Assembly (NCBI GenBank): GCA_023460795.1
Contig: JAEWPC010000049.1
Coordinates: 1-64,000, forward strand
DNA length: 64,000 nt
Origin: Bacillota bacterium
GTDB lineage: Bacteria; Bacillota; Bacilli; Paenibacillales; Paenibacillaceae
Direction of reading: 5' to 3'
The position numbers were made by a program, and so were the translations under genes. The notes beneath the pieces are model-generated. The model did not search any database. It saw nothing but the letters and a program-made list of their open reading frames with translations, and was not told the DNA's origin. Positions 43,367 to 51,732 of the stretch are shown one piece after another; position 1 is the stretch's first letter, and each line of letters begins with the position of its first letter.

Positions 43367-43397
43367 AGAAAAGGCAGAGCAATCTGCCTTTTCTGCC
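43367..43397 (+). terminator. Attenuating hairpin between the peptide and exporter genes
   Basis: AGAAAAGGCAG (43367-43377) pairs with CTGCCTTTTCT (43384-43394) around a 6-nt loop. The T-rich 3' arm may serve as the U-run. Partial terminators between a precursor peptide gene and its transporter are common in bacteriocin operons and raise the ratio of peptide to exporter. Confidence 0.7.
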
Positions 43398-43415
43398 GAC
43401 AAAGGAGCCGTACCC

Positions 43416-45224
43416 ATGTTAAGAGATGAAAGTGCGGGTCAAACTCCCAACATTCGAATTTCGGTCATCGCAAGATCGTTAGCGAGAATGTTTCCTTTAG
43501 TATATAAAGAGAAACCGACTTATCTGATTATTATGCTTGTCATCCGCATAATGCAGGCAGGTATACCGGGCGTTCAAATTTTGATGACCACGAGGCTCAT
43601 CGATGCCGTAAACGGATTGATCAATGGTGATTCCTACGAACGTTCTGCCATTCTGCTCGCCGTTCAATTCGGAATTTTCTTGTTCGCTTCCAGCATTAAA
43701 TTGCTGGACGACTTATACACGCACAATACACGGTTACATATTCGATATTTGCTGGAGAGGAAGATGGTCGAGAAGTCAAGCCGACTCCCGCTTATCTTCT
43801 TCGATCAATCCAATTCGTATGATATGATGCAAAGGGCGCAGTCCGCTCAGTTTGGTGTAGAGTTCTTCAATCTCGCCTTCAGCATCATTCAGAATACAAT
43901 TACTTTGATCACATTACTCGTCGTTTTATGGAAAATCAATGCGTGGTTTATGTTGTTCATCCTCATGGCAGCCGTTCCTTCCTTCTTCATTAGTTTTGCC
44001 GTGAGTAAGTTAAAGTTTAAACAATCCTTTCAGATGACCCCGTTAACGCGGATGGTCAACTACTTATTCTCCATATTAACTGGCAGGGAGTACGCCAAGG
44101 AAATCCGACTATTCGGCATTCAAAATGAACTAACCAGAAGATGGGCCGATCGATACCGTGAAAATTTCAGTGCACAAATTAAAGTTCATACCAAGTCAAT
44201 CAAACTGTTATTCGCATATGACTCTGCTGTTCTCTTCTTCTCAACAGGACTAATATCATTCGCCCTGTACTTATGCTTTATCGGCGGCATTACAATCGGT
44301 CAGTTTGTCGCGATGTTCCAAACGACGTTCACGTTCAGAAGTACAATTCAGTCCCTATCGGGAGACATCAGTCAGCTGTACAGCTCTTCTCTCCATACTT
44401 CTCAATATTTCGATTACCTTGAACTTCCTGATGAAGAAACCCGTTCGGGCATTCATTCGCTGGCCTTGCTTAAAAAAGGAATTGAGGTAAAAAAACTATC
44501 GTTGACTTACCCGAGCAGGACCAATGAGACGCTTCACGACGTTTCATTCACCATCCATAAAGGGGAGAAAATCGCGATCGTCGGCGCGAATGGTGCCGGG
44601 AAAACATCGTTGGTGAAATGCTTGCTTGGTCTTTATACGCACTATAACGGGCAAATTTATTTTGATGAACACGAACTGCGCGACTATGAGCTTCCGGAAC
44701 TGAGACGCAATTTATCAGCCTTATTTCAGGATTTCGTAAAATATGAAATGTCGTTAAGAGATAATATTGGGTTAGGCGATGTGTTGCAGATGGATAACCT
44801 ACATGCCATAGAAGCTGCAGCCGATAAAGCAGGCGTTCAATCATTCGTTCATCAGCTTCAACGCGGTTATGATACGGCATTAGGACCGTCATTCTTAGGC
44901 GGTCAAGAACTCTCTATAGGACAGTGGCAGAAAGTTGCGATAAGCCGGGCGATCATGCGCGATGCTCAAGTGTTCGTCCTCGATGAGCCGACCGCCTCGC
45001 TGGACCCACTATCGGAAATTGAAATTTTACAAAATTTTATTCATTTGACCGAAGACAAGACCGCAATCATAATCTCTCACCGCCTGGGGATATGCAAGCA
45101 TGTTGACCGGGTATTGGTTATGGAAGGCGGACGTTTGGAAGAAGAAGGTTCCCATGAGGAGTTATTACATGCCAATGGCGTGTATGCCAGAATGTTCGAG
45201 GCTCAGTCGGAATGGTATAAATAA
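43416..45224 (+). CDS. ABC exporter, fused membrane and ATPase domains
   Basis: 602 residues: six transmembrane helices (about 35-335), then an ATPase with Walker A (GANGAGKTS), signature (LSIGQWQKVAISRA) and Walker B (VFVLDEPTASLDP). There is no N-terminal C39 peptidase domain, so it does not cleave a double-glycine leader itself. It resembles NisT-like exporters of class I peptides. The ATG at 43416 has AAAGGAG 8 bp upstream; an upstream in-frame ATG lies before the hairpin. It probably exports the six-Cys peptide. Confidence 0.85.
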   Translation: MLRDESAGQTPNIRISVIARSLARMFPLVYKEKPTYLIIMLVIRIMQAGIPGVQILMTTRLIDAVNGLINGDSYERSAILLAVQFGIFLFASSIKLLDDLYTHNTRLHIRYLLERKMVEKSSRLPLIFFDQSNSYDMMQRAQSAQFGVEFFNLAFSIIQNTITLITLLVVLWKINAWFMLFILMAAVPSFFISFAVSKLKFKQSFQMTPLTRMVNYLFSILTGREYAKEIRLFGIQNELTRRWADRYRENFSAQIKVHTKSIKLLFAYDSAVLFFSTGLISFALYLCFIGGITIGQFVAMFQTTFTFRSTIQSLSGDISQLYSSSLHTSQYFDYLELPDEETRSGIHSLALLKKGIEVKKLSLTYPSRTNETLHDVSFTIHKGEKIAIVGANGAGKTSLVKCLLGLYTHYNGQIYFDEHELRDYELPELRRNLSALFQDFVKYEMSLRDNIGLGDVLQMDNLHAIEAAADKAGVQSFVHQLQRGYDTALGPSFLGGQELSIGQWQKVAISRAIMRDAQVFVLDEPTASLDPLSEIEILQNFIHLTEDKTAIIISHRLGICKHVDRVLVMEGGRLEEEGSHEELLHANGVYARMFEAQSEWYK

Positions 45225-45252
45225 AACGTTTAAGCCAAAGGAGGTCGACGAG

Positions 45253-46632
45253 TTGTACCGCTCTCTTTTACGTTCGATTATAGTGTTGTTAGCCGTTTCG
45301 TTGCTTTCCGGATGTGATTTCCTCTATTCCACAAAAGAAAAAAATGACCGTACGATTAAAATCGCCTACCCGGTTGAAGCGGCTTTCGCTAGTTACGAGG
45401 CGTTGCTGCAGGAATTCTATCCGGATATGAAGATTGAGGTGGTCGAAACTAAAGAAGCCTACGAAGAGGAAAATTGGGTGGAAGCCCTTGACAAGCTCTA
45501 CCAAAGAGAGCAGCCTGATTTGGTCTATATGTCGAACGGCGAGGAATACGACACCTACGTGGAGAACAAGTGGTTGACGCCACTTGATGACCACGATTAC
45601 CCCGTAAGTTCTTTGTACCCGCCGGTATTGGATCTCCTACGATTGAAGGACGGTTCTATTAACGGGTTGGCTCGATATTTCGATACGAAGCTGCTATTCT
45701 ATAACAAATCCCTCTTCGAATCGATGGGCATAGCGTATCCGACCGAAGGCATGAGCTGGGAAGACCTGTTGTCGCTCGCGAACAAATTCGCCATGGTGGA
45801 TACTAACCCCCGAACGTATGGGATCGAAGATTACGACTGGGACGAGAATCCGTATAATCCGTTTCGCTTGACCGAGATGATCGCTCAGTCCAAGGGGATG
45901 CAATATATCGATTCGGAAGGAACCTTCAAGATCAACGATCCTGCCTGGGTTTCCCTATTCGGGCAAGTAGCGGATGCTTTCCGATCCGGAGCAATCTATT
46001 TGCCGGAAAACAAGGAGCTGCTCTACGATGGGGGCGAGTTAGGCAACGGGATCAAGCTAATCAATAATTACTTGAAGGATAAGAAATTTCTAGCTGGCGA
46101 AACCGCGATGGCCATTCATCGTTCCACGCTATTCGGGTTTCTGCACGATATTGAATCAGGTTCTTTCGAGGTAAAGCCGTTCGACTGGGGCGTCATCCCC
46201 GCTCCGGTAGATCCTTCGAACCCTCGGCAATCCTCTTCAATAGAGGTGTGGGATATCTTCGGAATCTATAAAGACTCTAGAGACAAGGAACTGTCATGGA
46301 ACGCGTTGGAAGCATTGACGAGCAAAGACGCGGCTAGCAAAGCTTCCGATCTGTCGGCTTGGGACAAGAGAAACGGAGAACGTCTTTCCGTATTCCCCGA
46401 ATACATTCGTAAAGACGGAGTAGCCGTAGGAGCTTCTTTCGCGAACCAAGAGCTTAACGTCACGTCGGCTTCTCTGTTCGATCGAATTCCGCAATCGTTT
46501 TTCGACGCTTTCCGAGCTGCCGCAAACAAGGAATTATCCAATGTGATCGCCGGGGAGCAGACGCCGGAGAAAGCTATTGCAAACTTACAGAATGCTGGAG
46601 AGAATCTTGCGAGCGGCATACAAATCAAGTAA
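45253..46632 (+). CDS. Extracellular solute-binding lipoprotein (family 1-like)
   Basis: 459 residues. The TTG at 45253 has AAAGGAGG 8 bp upstream and gives a lipoprotein signal (YRSLLRSIIVLLAVSLLSGC). The mature part is a family 1 binding protein (KIAYPVEAAFASYEALLQEFYP; PDLVYMSNGEEYD; LLFYNKSLFESMGIAYPTEGMSWEDLLSLANKFA). No permease genes lie nearby. It is 28 bp after the exporter gene, so it belongs to the peptide operon, perhaps as an immunity or capture lipoprotein. Its base composition is closer to the chromosome than that of the three genes before the exporter. Confidence 0.78.
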   Translation: MYRSLLRSIIVLLAVSLLSGCDFLYSTKEKNDRTIKIAYPVEAAFASYEALLQEFYPDMKIEVVETKEAYEEENWVEALDKLYQREQPDLVYMSNGEEYDTYVENKWLTPLDDHDYPVSSLYPPVLDLLRLKDGSINGLARYFDTKLLFYNKSLFESMGIAYPTEGMSWEDLLSLANKFAMVDTNPRTYGIEDYDWDENPYNPFRLTEMIAQSKGMQYIDSEGTFKINDPAWVSLFGQVADAFRSGAIYLPENKELLYDGGELGNGIKLINNYLKDKKFLAGETAMAIHRSTLFGFLHDIESGSFEVKPFDWGVIPAPVDPSNPRQSSSIEVWDIFGIYKDSRDKELSWNALEALTSKDAASKASDLSAWDKRNGERLSVFPEYIRKDGVAVGASFANQELNVTSASLFDRIPQSFFDAFRAAANKELSNVIAGEQTPEKAIANLQNAGENLASGIQIK

Positions 46633-46683
46633 AAAAGTTCAGGATCGATACACACTATGCTCAATAAATTAGGAGGATGCGGA

Positions 46684-47295
46684 ATGAACCATCTTTTTCA
46701 ACAAGGATCTAATCCAAGCGCACCGACCCTCCTGCTGCTCCACGGCACGGGCGGCACCGAGAAAGACTTGCTTGGGCTCGGCTTCCATCTCTCGCCGGAG
46801 TCTTCGCTGCTCGGCGTAAGAGGCAACGTTCTCGAGAACGGAATGCCGCGGTTTTTCCGGCGGTTGGCCGAAGGCGTGTTCGACGAGGCGGATCTGATCT
46901 TCCGCACGAAGGAGCTGTACGAATTTCTCGATACGGCGGCTGTCCAATACGGCTTCGACCGCACTAACCTCGTAGCCGTCGGCTACTCGAACGGGGCCAA
47001 TATCGCGGGGAGCCTGCTTTTCCATTACGCCGATGCTTTCAAAGGCGCGATCCTGCACCATCCGATGGTGCCGCTTCGCGGCCTCAAGCTTCCAGACCTG
47101 TCCAACATTCCCGTGTTCATCGCGGCAGGAGAGAACGACCCGATCTGCTCGGCGGCGGAGACGGAGGAGCTGTCGGCGCTGCTTCGGAAAGCGGGAGCCG
47201 AGGTCGACGTACATTGGGAGCGTCACGGGCATCGCCTGACGTCGACGGAGGCGGATGCGGCAGCCGTCTGGTTCGCGCATAGGTTCAGAGCGTAA
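46684..47295 (+). CDS. mhqD: Alpha/beta hydrolase, carboxylesterase (MhqD-like)
   Basis: 203 residues with a full catalytic triad: Ser102 in VGYSNGAN, Asp152 in AGENDPIC and His183 in ERHGHRLT. MhqD of Bacillus subtilis, which is encoded next to the ring-cleaving dioxygenase MhqE, belongs to this short esterase family. Here the dioxygenase is 5.2 kb upstream and an AT-rich insert lies between. The ATG at 46684 follows AGGAGG. It is probably involved in detoxifying quinone adducts, together with the flavin reductase gene 15 bp downstream. Confidence 0.82.
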   Translation: MNHLFQQGSNPSAPTLLLLHGTGGTEKDLLGLGFHLSPESSLLGVRGNVLENGMPRFFRRLAEGVFDEADLIFRTKELYEFLDTAAVQYGFDRTNLVAVGYSNGANIAGSLLFHYADAFKGAILHHPMVPLRGLKLPDLSNIPVFIAAGENDPICSAAETEELSALLRKAGAEVDVHWERHGHRLTSTEADAAAVWFAHRFRA

Positions 47296-47310
47296 GGAGG
47301 GATATCGGCC

Positions 47311-47922
47311 ATGCATACGATTAATCCGGAGGAACTGAGCGATCGGGATAACTATAAGCTGCTGATCGGCAGCATCGTCCCGCGTCCGATCGCCTTCGTA
47401 ACGACCCTGTCGGCTGGCGGAGTCGTTAACGCGGCTCCGTTCAGCTATTTCAATATCGTATCTTCGAGCCCGCCGATGCTGTCCGTCTCCGTGCAGCGCA
47501 AGAACGGAGAGCCGAAGGATACGTCGCGCAACGCGATGGCGACCGGACAATTCGTCGTCCATATCTCGGATGAGACGTACATCGCGCAGGTCAACGAGAC
47601 GGCAGCCCCGCTGCCCCCGGACGAAAGCGAAGTCGTTCTGGCGGGATTAACGCCGGTCGCCAGCAGCCAAGTGGCCGTGCCGGGAATAAAAGAAGCACGC
47701 ATCCGGATGGAATGCGTGCTCGAGCGGGCGATCCCGCTTGGGGACAAAGACGGCAAACCCGCATGCGATCTGCTGATCGGGCGTATCGTTCAATACCACT
47801 TCGACTCGGACGTCTACAACAACGGCTACATCGACGTCGAAGCGCTGAAGCCGGTGAGCCGTCTGGCGGGTAACACCTATGCGAAGCTTGGAGAGCTGTT
47901 CGAGATCGATCGTCCGAGATGA
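47311..47922 (+). CDS. Flavin reductase family protein
   Basis: 203 residues of the FMN-binding split-barrel flavin reductase-like family (NYKLLIGSIVPRPIAFVTTLSAGGVVNAAPFSYFNIVSSSPPMLSVSVQRKNGEPKDTSRNA). Such proteins supply reduced flavin or reduce substrates directly. It follows the MhqD-like gene by 15 bp and probably belongs to the same quinone-response cluster; the LLM monooxygenase at 38.9 kb would be a plausible user of reduced FMN. It ends before a strong terminator. Confidence 0.87.
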   Translation: MHTINPEELSDRDNYKLLIGSIVPRPIAFVTTLSAGGVVNAAPFSYFNIVSSSPPMLSVSVQRKNGEPKDTSRNAMATGQFVVHISDETYIAQVNETAAPLPPDESEVVLAGLTPVASSQVAVPGIKEARIRMECVLERAIPLGDKDGKPACDLLIGRIVQYHFDSDVYNNGYIDVEALKPVSRLAGNTYAKLGELFEIDRPR

Positions 47923-47945
47923 TTATCGGACGGATTCGTTTTATG

Positions 47946-47968
47946 CCATCCCGTTCGGGATGGTTTTT
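47946..47968 (+). terminator. Intrinsic terminator after the flavin reductase gene
   Basis: CCATCCC (47946-47952) and GGGATGG (47957-47963) around GTTC, followed by TTTTT. Confidence 0.9.
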
Positions 47969-48002
47969 ATTATCTATCCGTAAGGAGCGGCGCAGGCCGC
48001 CC

Positions 48003-48833
48003 TTATCCCTTTACAGCGCCGGCGACGACACCCTTCACGATGAACTTCTGCAGGAAGATGAACACGATGATGGACGGCAGCACGGCCATGACCATGGCTG
48101 TCATCGCATATTGCCAGTCGGAAGTATATTGGCCGACGAACGTGTACGCCGCAAGCGTCAGCGTCTTCGTAGACGGAGAGCCGTTGACCATTAAGAGCGG
48201 GAGCAGGAAGTCGTTCCAGATCCACATGACGTCGATGATTACGATCGTCGTCGTAACGGATTTCAGCAACGGGAAGATCACGCTGAAGAACAATCGGAAG
48301 CCCGATGCTCCGTCGATCGTCGCGCTTTCGTCGATCTCCTTCGGAATTCCCTTCACGAAGCCGTGGTAGATGAACACCGCCAGAGGAGCGCCGAAGCCCC
48401 AGTAGAGCACGCCGAGTCCCCATGTGCTGTTGTTGAGATGGAGATCCTGAGACAGACGAAGCACCGTTAGCATGATCGATTGGAACGGAATCAACATCGG
48501 CATGATGCATATCACGTACAGGAACGCGCTGAACCGGCTTTTCGTCCTGGAAAGCTTGTAAGCGGCGATAGACGACACCAAGATAATGCCGACAAGGCCG
48601 ACTACCGTAATGATCGTATTGTTCAGGAACAACCGCGGGTAGTTAATGAACGACCACACGTAGGAATAGTTATCGAACGCGAGCTGTTTCGGAAGAGCGA
48701 TGACATCGCTCATCACTTCGCTGAAGCTCTTGAGCGAGTTGTTGATCGCCAGAAACAACGGATAGAGGAACGCAAGGGAGAGGAGTACCATAACGATTTC
48801 CAGTACGATGCGTCCTGCTTTGTTGGTTTTCAT
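48003..48833 (-). CDS. Carbohydrate ABC transporter permease (MalG-type)
   Basis: 276 residues with six transmembrane helices and the EAA loop IPKEIDESATIDGASGFRLFFSVIFPLL that contacts the ATPase. It ends the two-gene permease operon and overlaps the first permease gene by one base (ATGA-type junction at 48833). No ATPase gene is nearby, so a shared MsmX-type ATPase encoded elsewhere probably powers it. The likely substrate, from the adjacent alpha-galactosidase, is an alpha-galactoside. Confidence 0.92.
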   Translation of the reverse strand: MKTNKAGRIVLEIVMVLLSLAFLYPLFLAINNSLKSFSEVMSDVIALPKQLAFDNYSYVWSFINYPRLFLNNTIITVVGLVGIILVSSIAAYKLSRTKSRFSAFLYVICIMPMLIPFQSIMLTVLRLSQDLHLNNSTWGLGVLYWGFGAPLAVFIYHGFVKGIPKEIDESATIDGASGFRLFFSVIFPLLKSVTTTIVIIDVMWIWNDFLLPLLMVNGSPSTKTLTLAAYTFVGQYTSDWQYAMTAMVMAVLPSIIVFIFLQKFIVKGVVAGAVKG

Positions 48834-49732
48834 TAAGCTTCAACCTCCCGTCTCTTGAACAGAGTCAGTTGAATCAAGGTTACGATCAGAACGGCAACGA
48901 ACAAGATAAGCGCTTTGGCCGTTCCGTATCCGAACAAATTGTTCTGGAACGTATCTCTATAGATATCGTACGCGATGCTGTAAGTCGTTCCGCCGGGGCC
49001 TCCGCCCGTTAAGGAGAGGATGACGTCGAATACTTTGATGGAGTTCGTCAAAGCCATGAACACGGATATCGTAATCGATGGCGCAAGCAGCGGCAGAGTG
49101 ATGCTGACGAATCTGCGGTACGGGCCGGCGCCGTCGACGGTTGCCGCTTCCTTCAGGTCTTCGGGGATCGACTGCAAACCGGCGATATATATGACCAAGT
49201 AGAATCCGATCGACTGCCAGATGGAGACGAGCACGATGGAGATGAAGGCAAGCCCCGGTTCCCCTAGCCAGCTGAGCTTGAAGATTCCCCACCCCGTGCT
49301 GGCCCCCAGCGATTCGAAGCCTTGCATAAAGATGAATTTCCAGATGAATCCGACGATAACAAGACTGAGGATATAAGGGATGAAGAATGCCGTTCTCAAC
49401 CACGTGGTGCTCTTGAGCTTCATGTCCAATAGGATTGCAAGCAAGATCGCCAGTACGTTAACGAGCACGATATAGACAATCGCGTATTTTACCGTGAACC
49501 AAGCCGAACTCGTGAAGTTGGCGTCGCCCATGAAAATTTGCTTGAAGTTATCCAGTCCGATGAATTTCGGATGTTTGGATATCCCGTTCCACTTCAACAA
49601 GGAGTATCGAATCGTCATGGCAAACGGAATATAGAAGGCAACGGCAATACAAATAAGCACTGGCAGCGTGAATATGCCGAACTCCAGCTTCTCGCTCCAT
49701 TTTCTTCCCAACGATTTGAACATATTAAGCAC
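48833..49732 (-). CDS. Sugar ABC transporter permease (MalF-type)
   Basis: 299 residues with six transmembrane helices and the EAA loop IPEDLKEAATVDGAGPYRRFVSITLPLLAPS. The N-terminal part (FTLPVLICIAVAFYIPFAMTIRYSLLKWNG) is typical of the family. It is divergent from the sensor kinase gene, and the motif shared with the binding-protein gene lies in the region between them, 123 bp upstream of this start codon. Confidence 0.92.
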   Translation of the reverse strand: MLNMFKSLGRKWSEKLEFGIFTLPVLICIAVAFYIPFAMTIRYSLLKWNGISKHPKFIGLDNFKQIFMGDANFTSSAWFTVKYAIVYIVLVNVLAILLAILLDMKLKSTTWLRTAFFIPYILSLVIVGFIWKFIFMQGFESLGASTGWGIFKLSWLGEPGLAFISIVLVSIWQSIGFYLVIYIAGLQSIPEDLKEAATVDGAGPYRRFVSITLPLLAPSITISVFMALTNSIKVFDVILSLTGGGPGGTTYSIAYDIYRDTFQNNLFGYGTAKALILFVAVLIVTLIQLTLFKRREVEA

Positions 49733-49854
49733 CTCTCTCTGTCCTGCCTCATAAAATTGCTATATCGTCCGAATAGGACATGGCGGTATGATCTCGACTA
49801 TACTGTGTATTATAAAACGGTCCTTTTGCCGCAAAAATGGATTTAAGAAATCAA

Positions 49855-49872
49855 TTAAGGGTAAAAAGGTGA
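49855..49872 (-). promoter_or_regulatory. Candidate response-regulator site upstream of the permease operon
   Basis: On the minus strand the sequence reads TCACCTTTTTACCCTTAA. A copy with one difference (TCACTTTTTTACCCTTAA) lies 92 bp upstream of the solute-binding gene in the same orientation relative to that gene. The AraC-type regulator encoded between the two sites is the obvious candidate to bind it. Confidence 0.65.
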
Positions 49873-49896
49873 ACGGAATGAGGTTGCGGATTATAA

Positions 49897-51732
49897 ATGG
49901 GCCATATCGCTAAACGGCTTTTCAGATCGGGTTCCTCCCTGATCGAACGAATCTCGCGGAGACTGGTAAACAAGCTCATCCTGTTGTTTACCTCGATTAT
50001 CATTCTTGTTGTCGCGTCCTTGACGATCATCTCGTATCAGATTCTGCAGAAGGAATCCGTCGACAACAGTATTTCCAGTACAACGAACAATTTGCTCTTG
50101 GTGAATCGGAATTTGGAAGGGTATCTGCAAGGAATCGAACAGATGTCTTTACCCCAAATCCGGTATGACGAGCTGAGCAATGCCTTTGTTCATGAAGAAA
50201 CGGACTATTCTTCTAGAATTTATTTGGAGGACTATTTACGCGAGCTTTATTACTCCCGGAAGGATCTCGATACGATCTCGCTTTACTTGGTCGATCGGCA
50301 GAAGTATTATTCCATCACGAAGGAGAATTATAACATCACGGTACGTACGGGCCGGGCTCCTGCGATAGAGGATATGGCATGGTACAAGCAGGCGTTGGAC
50401 AGCCCCTCCAACAGCATCTTTCAATCGCTCGTCGGCCCGGCATCGGCCACCGGCTACGAGAACGATACGAGCAGGAGCTTCATGGCGTATCATCGGGTTC
50501 TGCGGACGATCGTGACAAGGCAACCGCAGGCGATCCTCTCCTTCTATTTCAATAAATCCGCCGTCGACGATATTCTGAAAGACGTCCCGTTCAACGAGGG
50601 ACAGCATTTGTTGTTCTTAAGTCCGGACGACGAGTTGTTCTACGCGGACGATCTCGATTATTACTCCGAAGTCAAGAGCGCCGGATACATCGAGCGTTTG
50701 CCGCCCGCGCCGACAGGCCGCGTTGCTTGGGGGCAGGGGGATCGCAAAGATCTCGTCGTCTACAACGCGGGAGAGATGGGCTGGAAGCTGATCAAACCGG
50801 TTCCTTATAAGCAAATTTACGAAGCGGCGACGACAACGCGGAATTTAAGCTTCATGATCGGGCTGATGTTTCTGCTGCTGTCGGTCGTACTTGTCACCTT
50901 CACTTCGAATGCGATTACCAGGCCGCTTAAAAAGCTGTCCCACCAGATGAGCCGTTTCAGCTCCGGGGATTTCGACGCGGAAGCGAAGGTGCAAGGGCGG
51001 GACGAGATTGCTTATCTTTCACGTCACTTCAACCAAATGGTGAAGAGAACGAACGACTTGATCAACGAGCGGTACAAAATGAAGCTGGTCGAGAAAAACG
51101 CGATCCTTAAGGCGCTGGAAGCCGAGATTAATCCGCATTTTCTCTATAATGCGCTTCAGGCGATATCCACCAAAGCGCTGAAGAACGATCGTTACGATAT
51201 CGCGGAAATGATCGATTCGCTGGCGATGACGCTCAGGTATTGCATTAGCGGCAAAGACGTCGTGTACGCGAGGGAAGAGCTGAAGCATATCGAACGGTAT
51301 TTGGGGCTGCAGAAGGCGCGCTTCGGCAGCCGTCTTCAGGTGGCGTACGATTGGGACGAGACGCTGACGGAGCTGCAGCTTCCCAAGCTATCTATCCAGA
51401 CGCTCGTCGAGAACGCCATCAAGCATGCCGTTGAGAAGGTATCGAGCACGGTAACCATTACGATAACGGCACGGATGGAACCCGACCATTTCGTCATAAC
51501 CGTGGAAGACGACGGGCCGGGATTCGCAAGCGGCAAGCTCGAAGAAGTGCTGCAATCGTTCCAAGGAGACTGGGGCGAGCGCGATCTTCATAACGAGAGC
51601 ATCGGACTCGTTAATTTGAACGCCCGTTTGAAGCTGCTCTATGGGGAGAGTGCGGAGTTGCGCATTCGTACCCACGAATCGGGGACGGAGATGGAAATGC
51701 GGTTACCGCGAGGGAGTGGACATCATGGTTAA
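49897..51732 (+). CDS. Sensor histidine kinase, YesM type
   Basis: 611 residues: an N-terminal membrane helix (~25-50), a large extracytoplasmic sensor region (~50-320), a second membrane helix (FMIGLMFLLLSVVLVTF), a HAMP domain and a His_kinase/HATPase pair. The phospho-acceptor is His414 in EAEINPHFLYNALQAIS, and PKLSIQTLVENAIKHAVE is the N-box. YesM-type kinases report sugars or their binding proteins. It is 8-bp overlapped by the YesN-type regulator gene. It is divergent from the sugar permeases. Confidence 0.9.
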   Translation: MGHIAKRLFRSGSSLIERISRRLVNKLILLFTSIIILVVASLTIISYQILQKESVDNSISSTTNNLLLVNRNLEGYLQGIEQMSLPQIRYDELSNAFVHEETDYSSRIYLEDYLRELYYSRKDLDTISLYLVDRQKYYSITKENYNITVRTGRAPAIEDMAWYKQALDSPSNSIFQSLVGPASATGYENDTSRSFMAYHRVLRTIVTRQPQAILSFYFNKSAVDDILKDVPFNEGQHLLFLSPDDELFYADDLDYYSEVKSAGYIERLPPAPTGRVAWGQGDRKDLVVYNAGEMGWKLIKPVPYKQIYEAATTTRNLSFMIGLMFLLLSVVLVTFTSNAITRPLKKLSHQMSRFSSGDFDAEAKVQGRDEIAYLSRHFNQMVKRTNDLINERYKMKLVEKNAILKALEAEINPHFLYNALQAISTKALKNDRYDIAEMIDSLAMTLRYCISGKDVVYAREELKHIERYLGLQKARFGSRLQVAYDWDETLTELQLPKLSIQTLVENAIKHAVEKVSSTVTITITARMEPDHFVITVEDDGPGFASGKLEEVLQSFQGDWGERDLHNESIGLVNLNARLKLLYGESAELRIRTHESGTEMEMRLPRGSGHHG

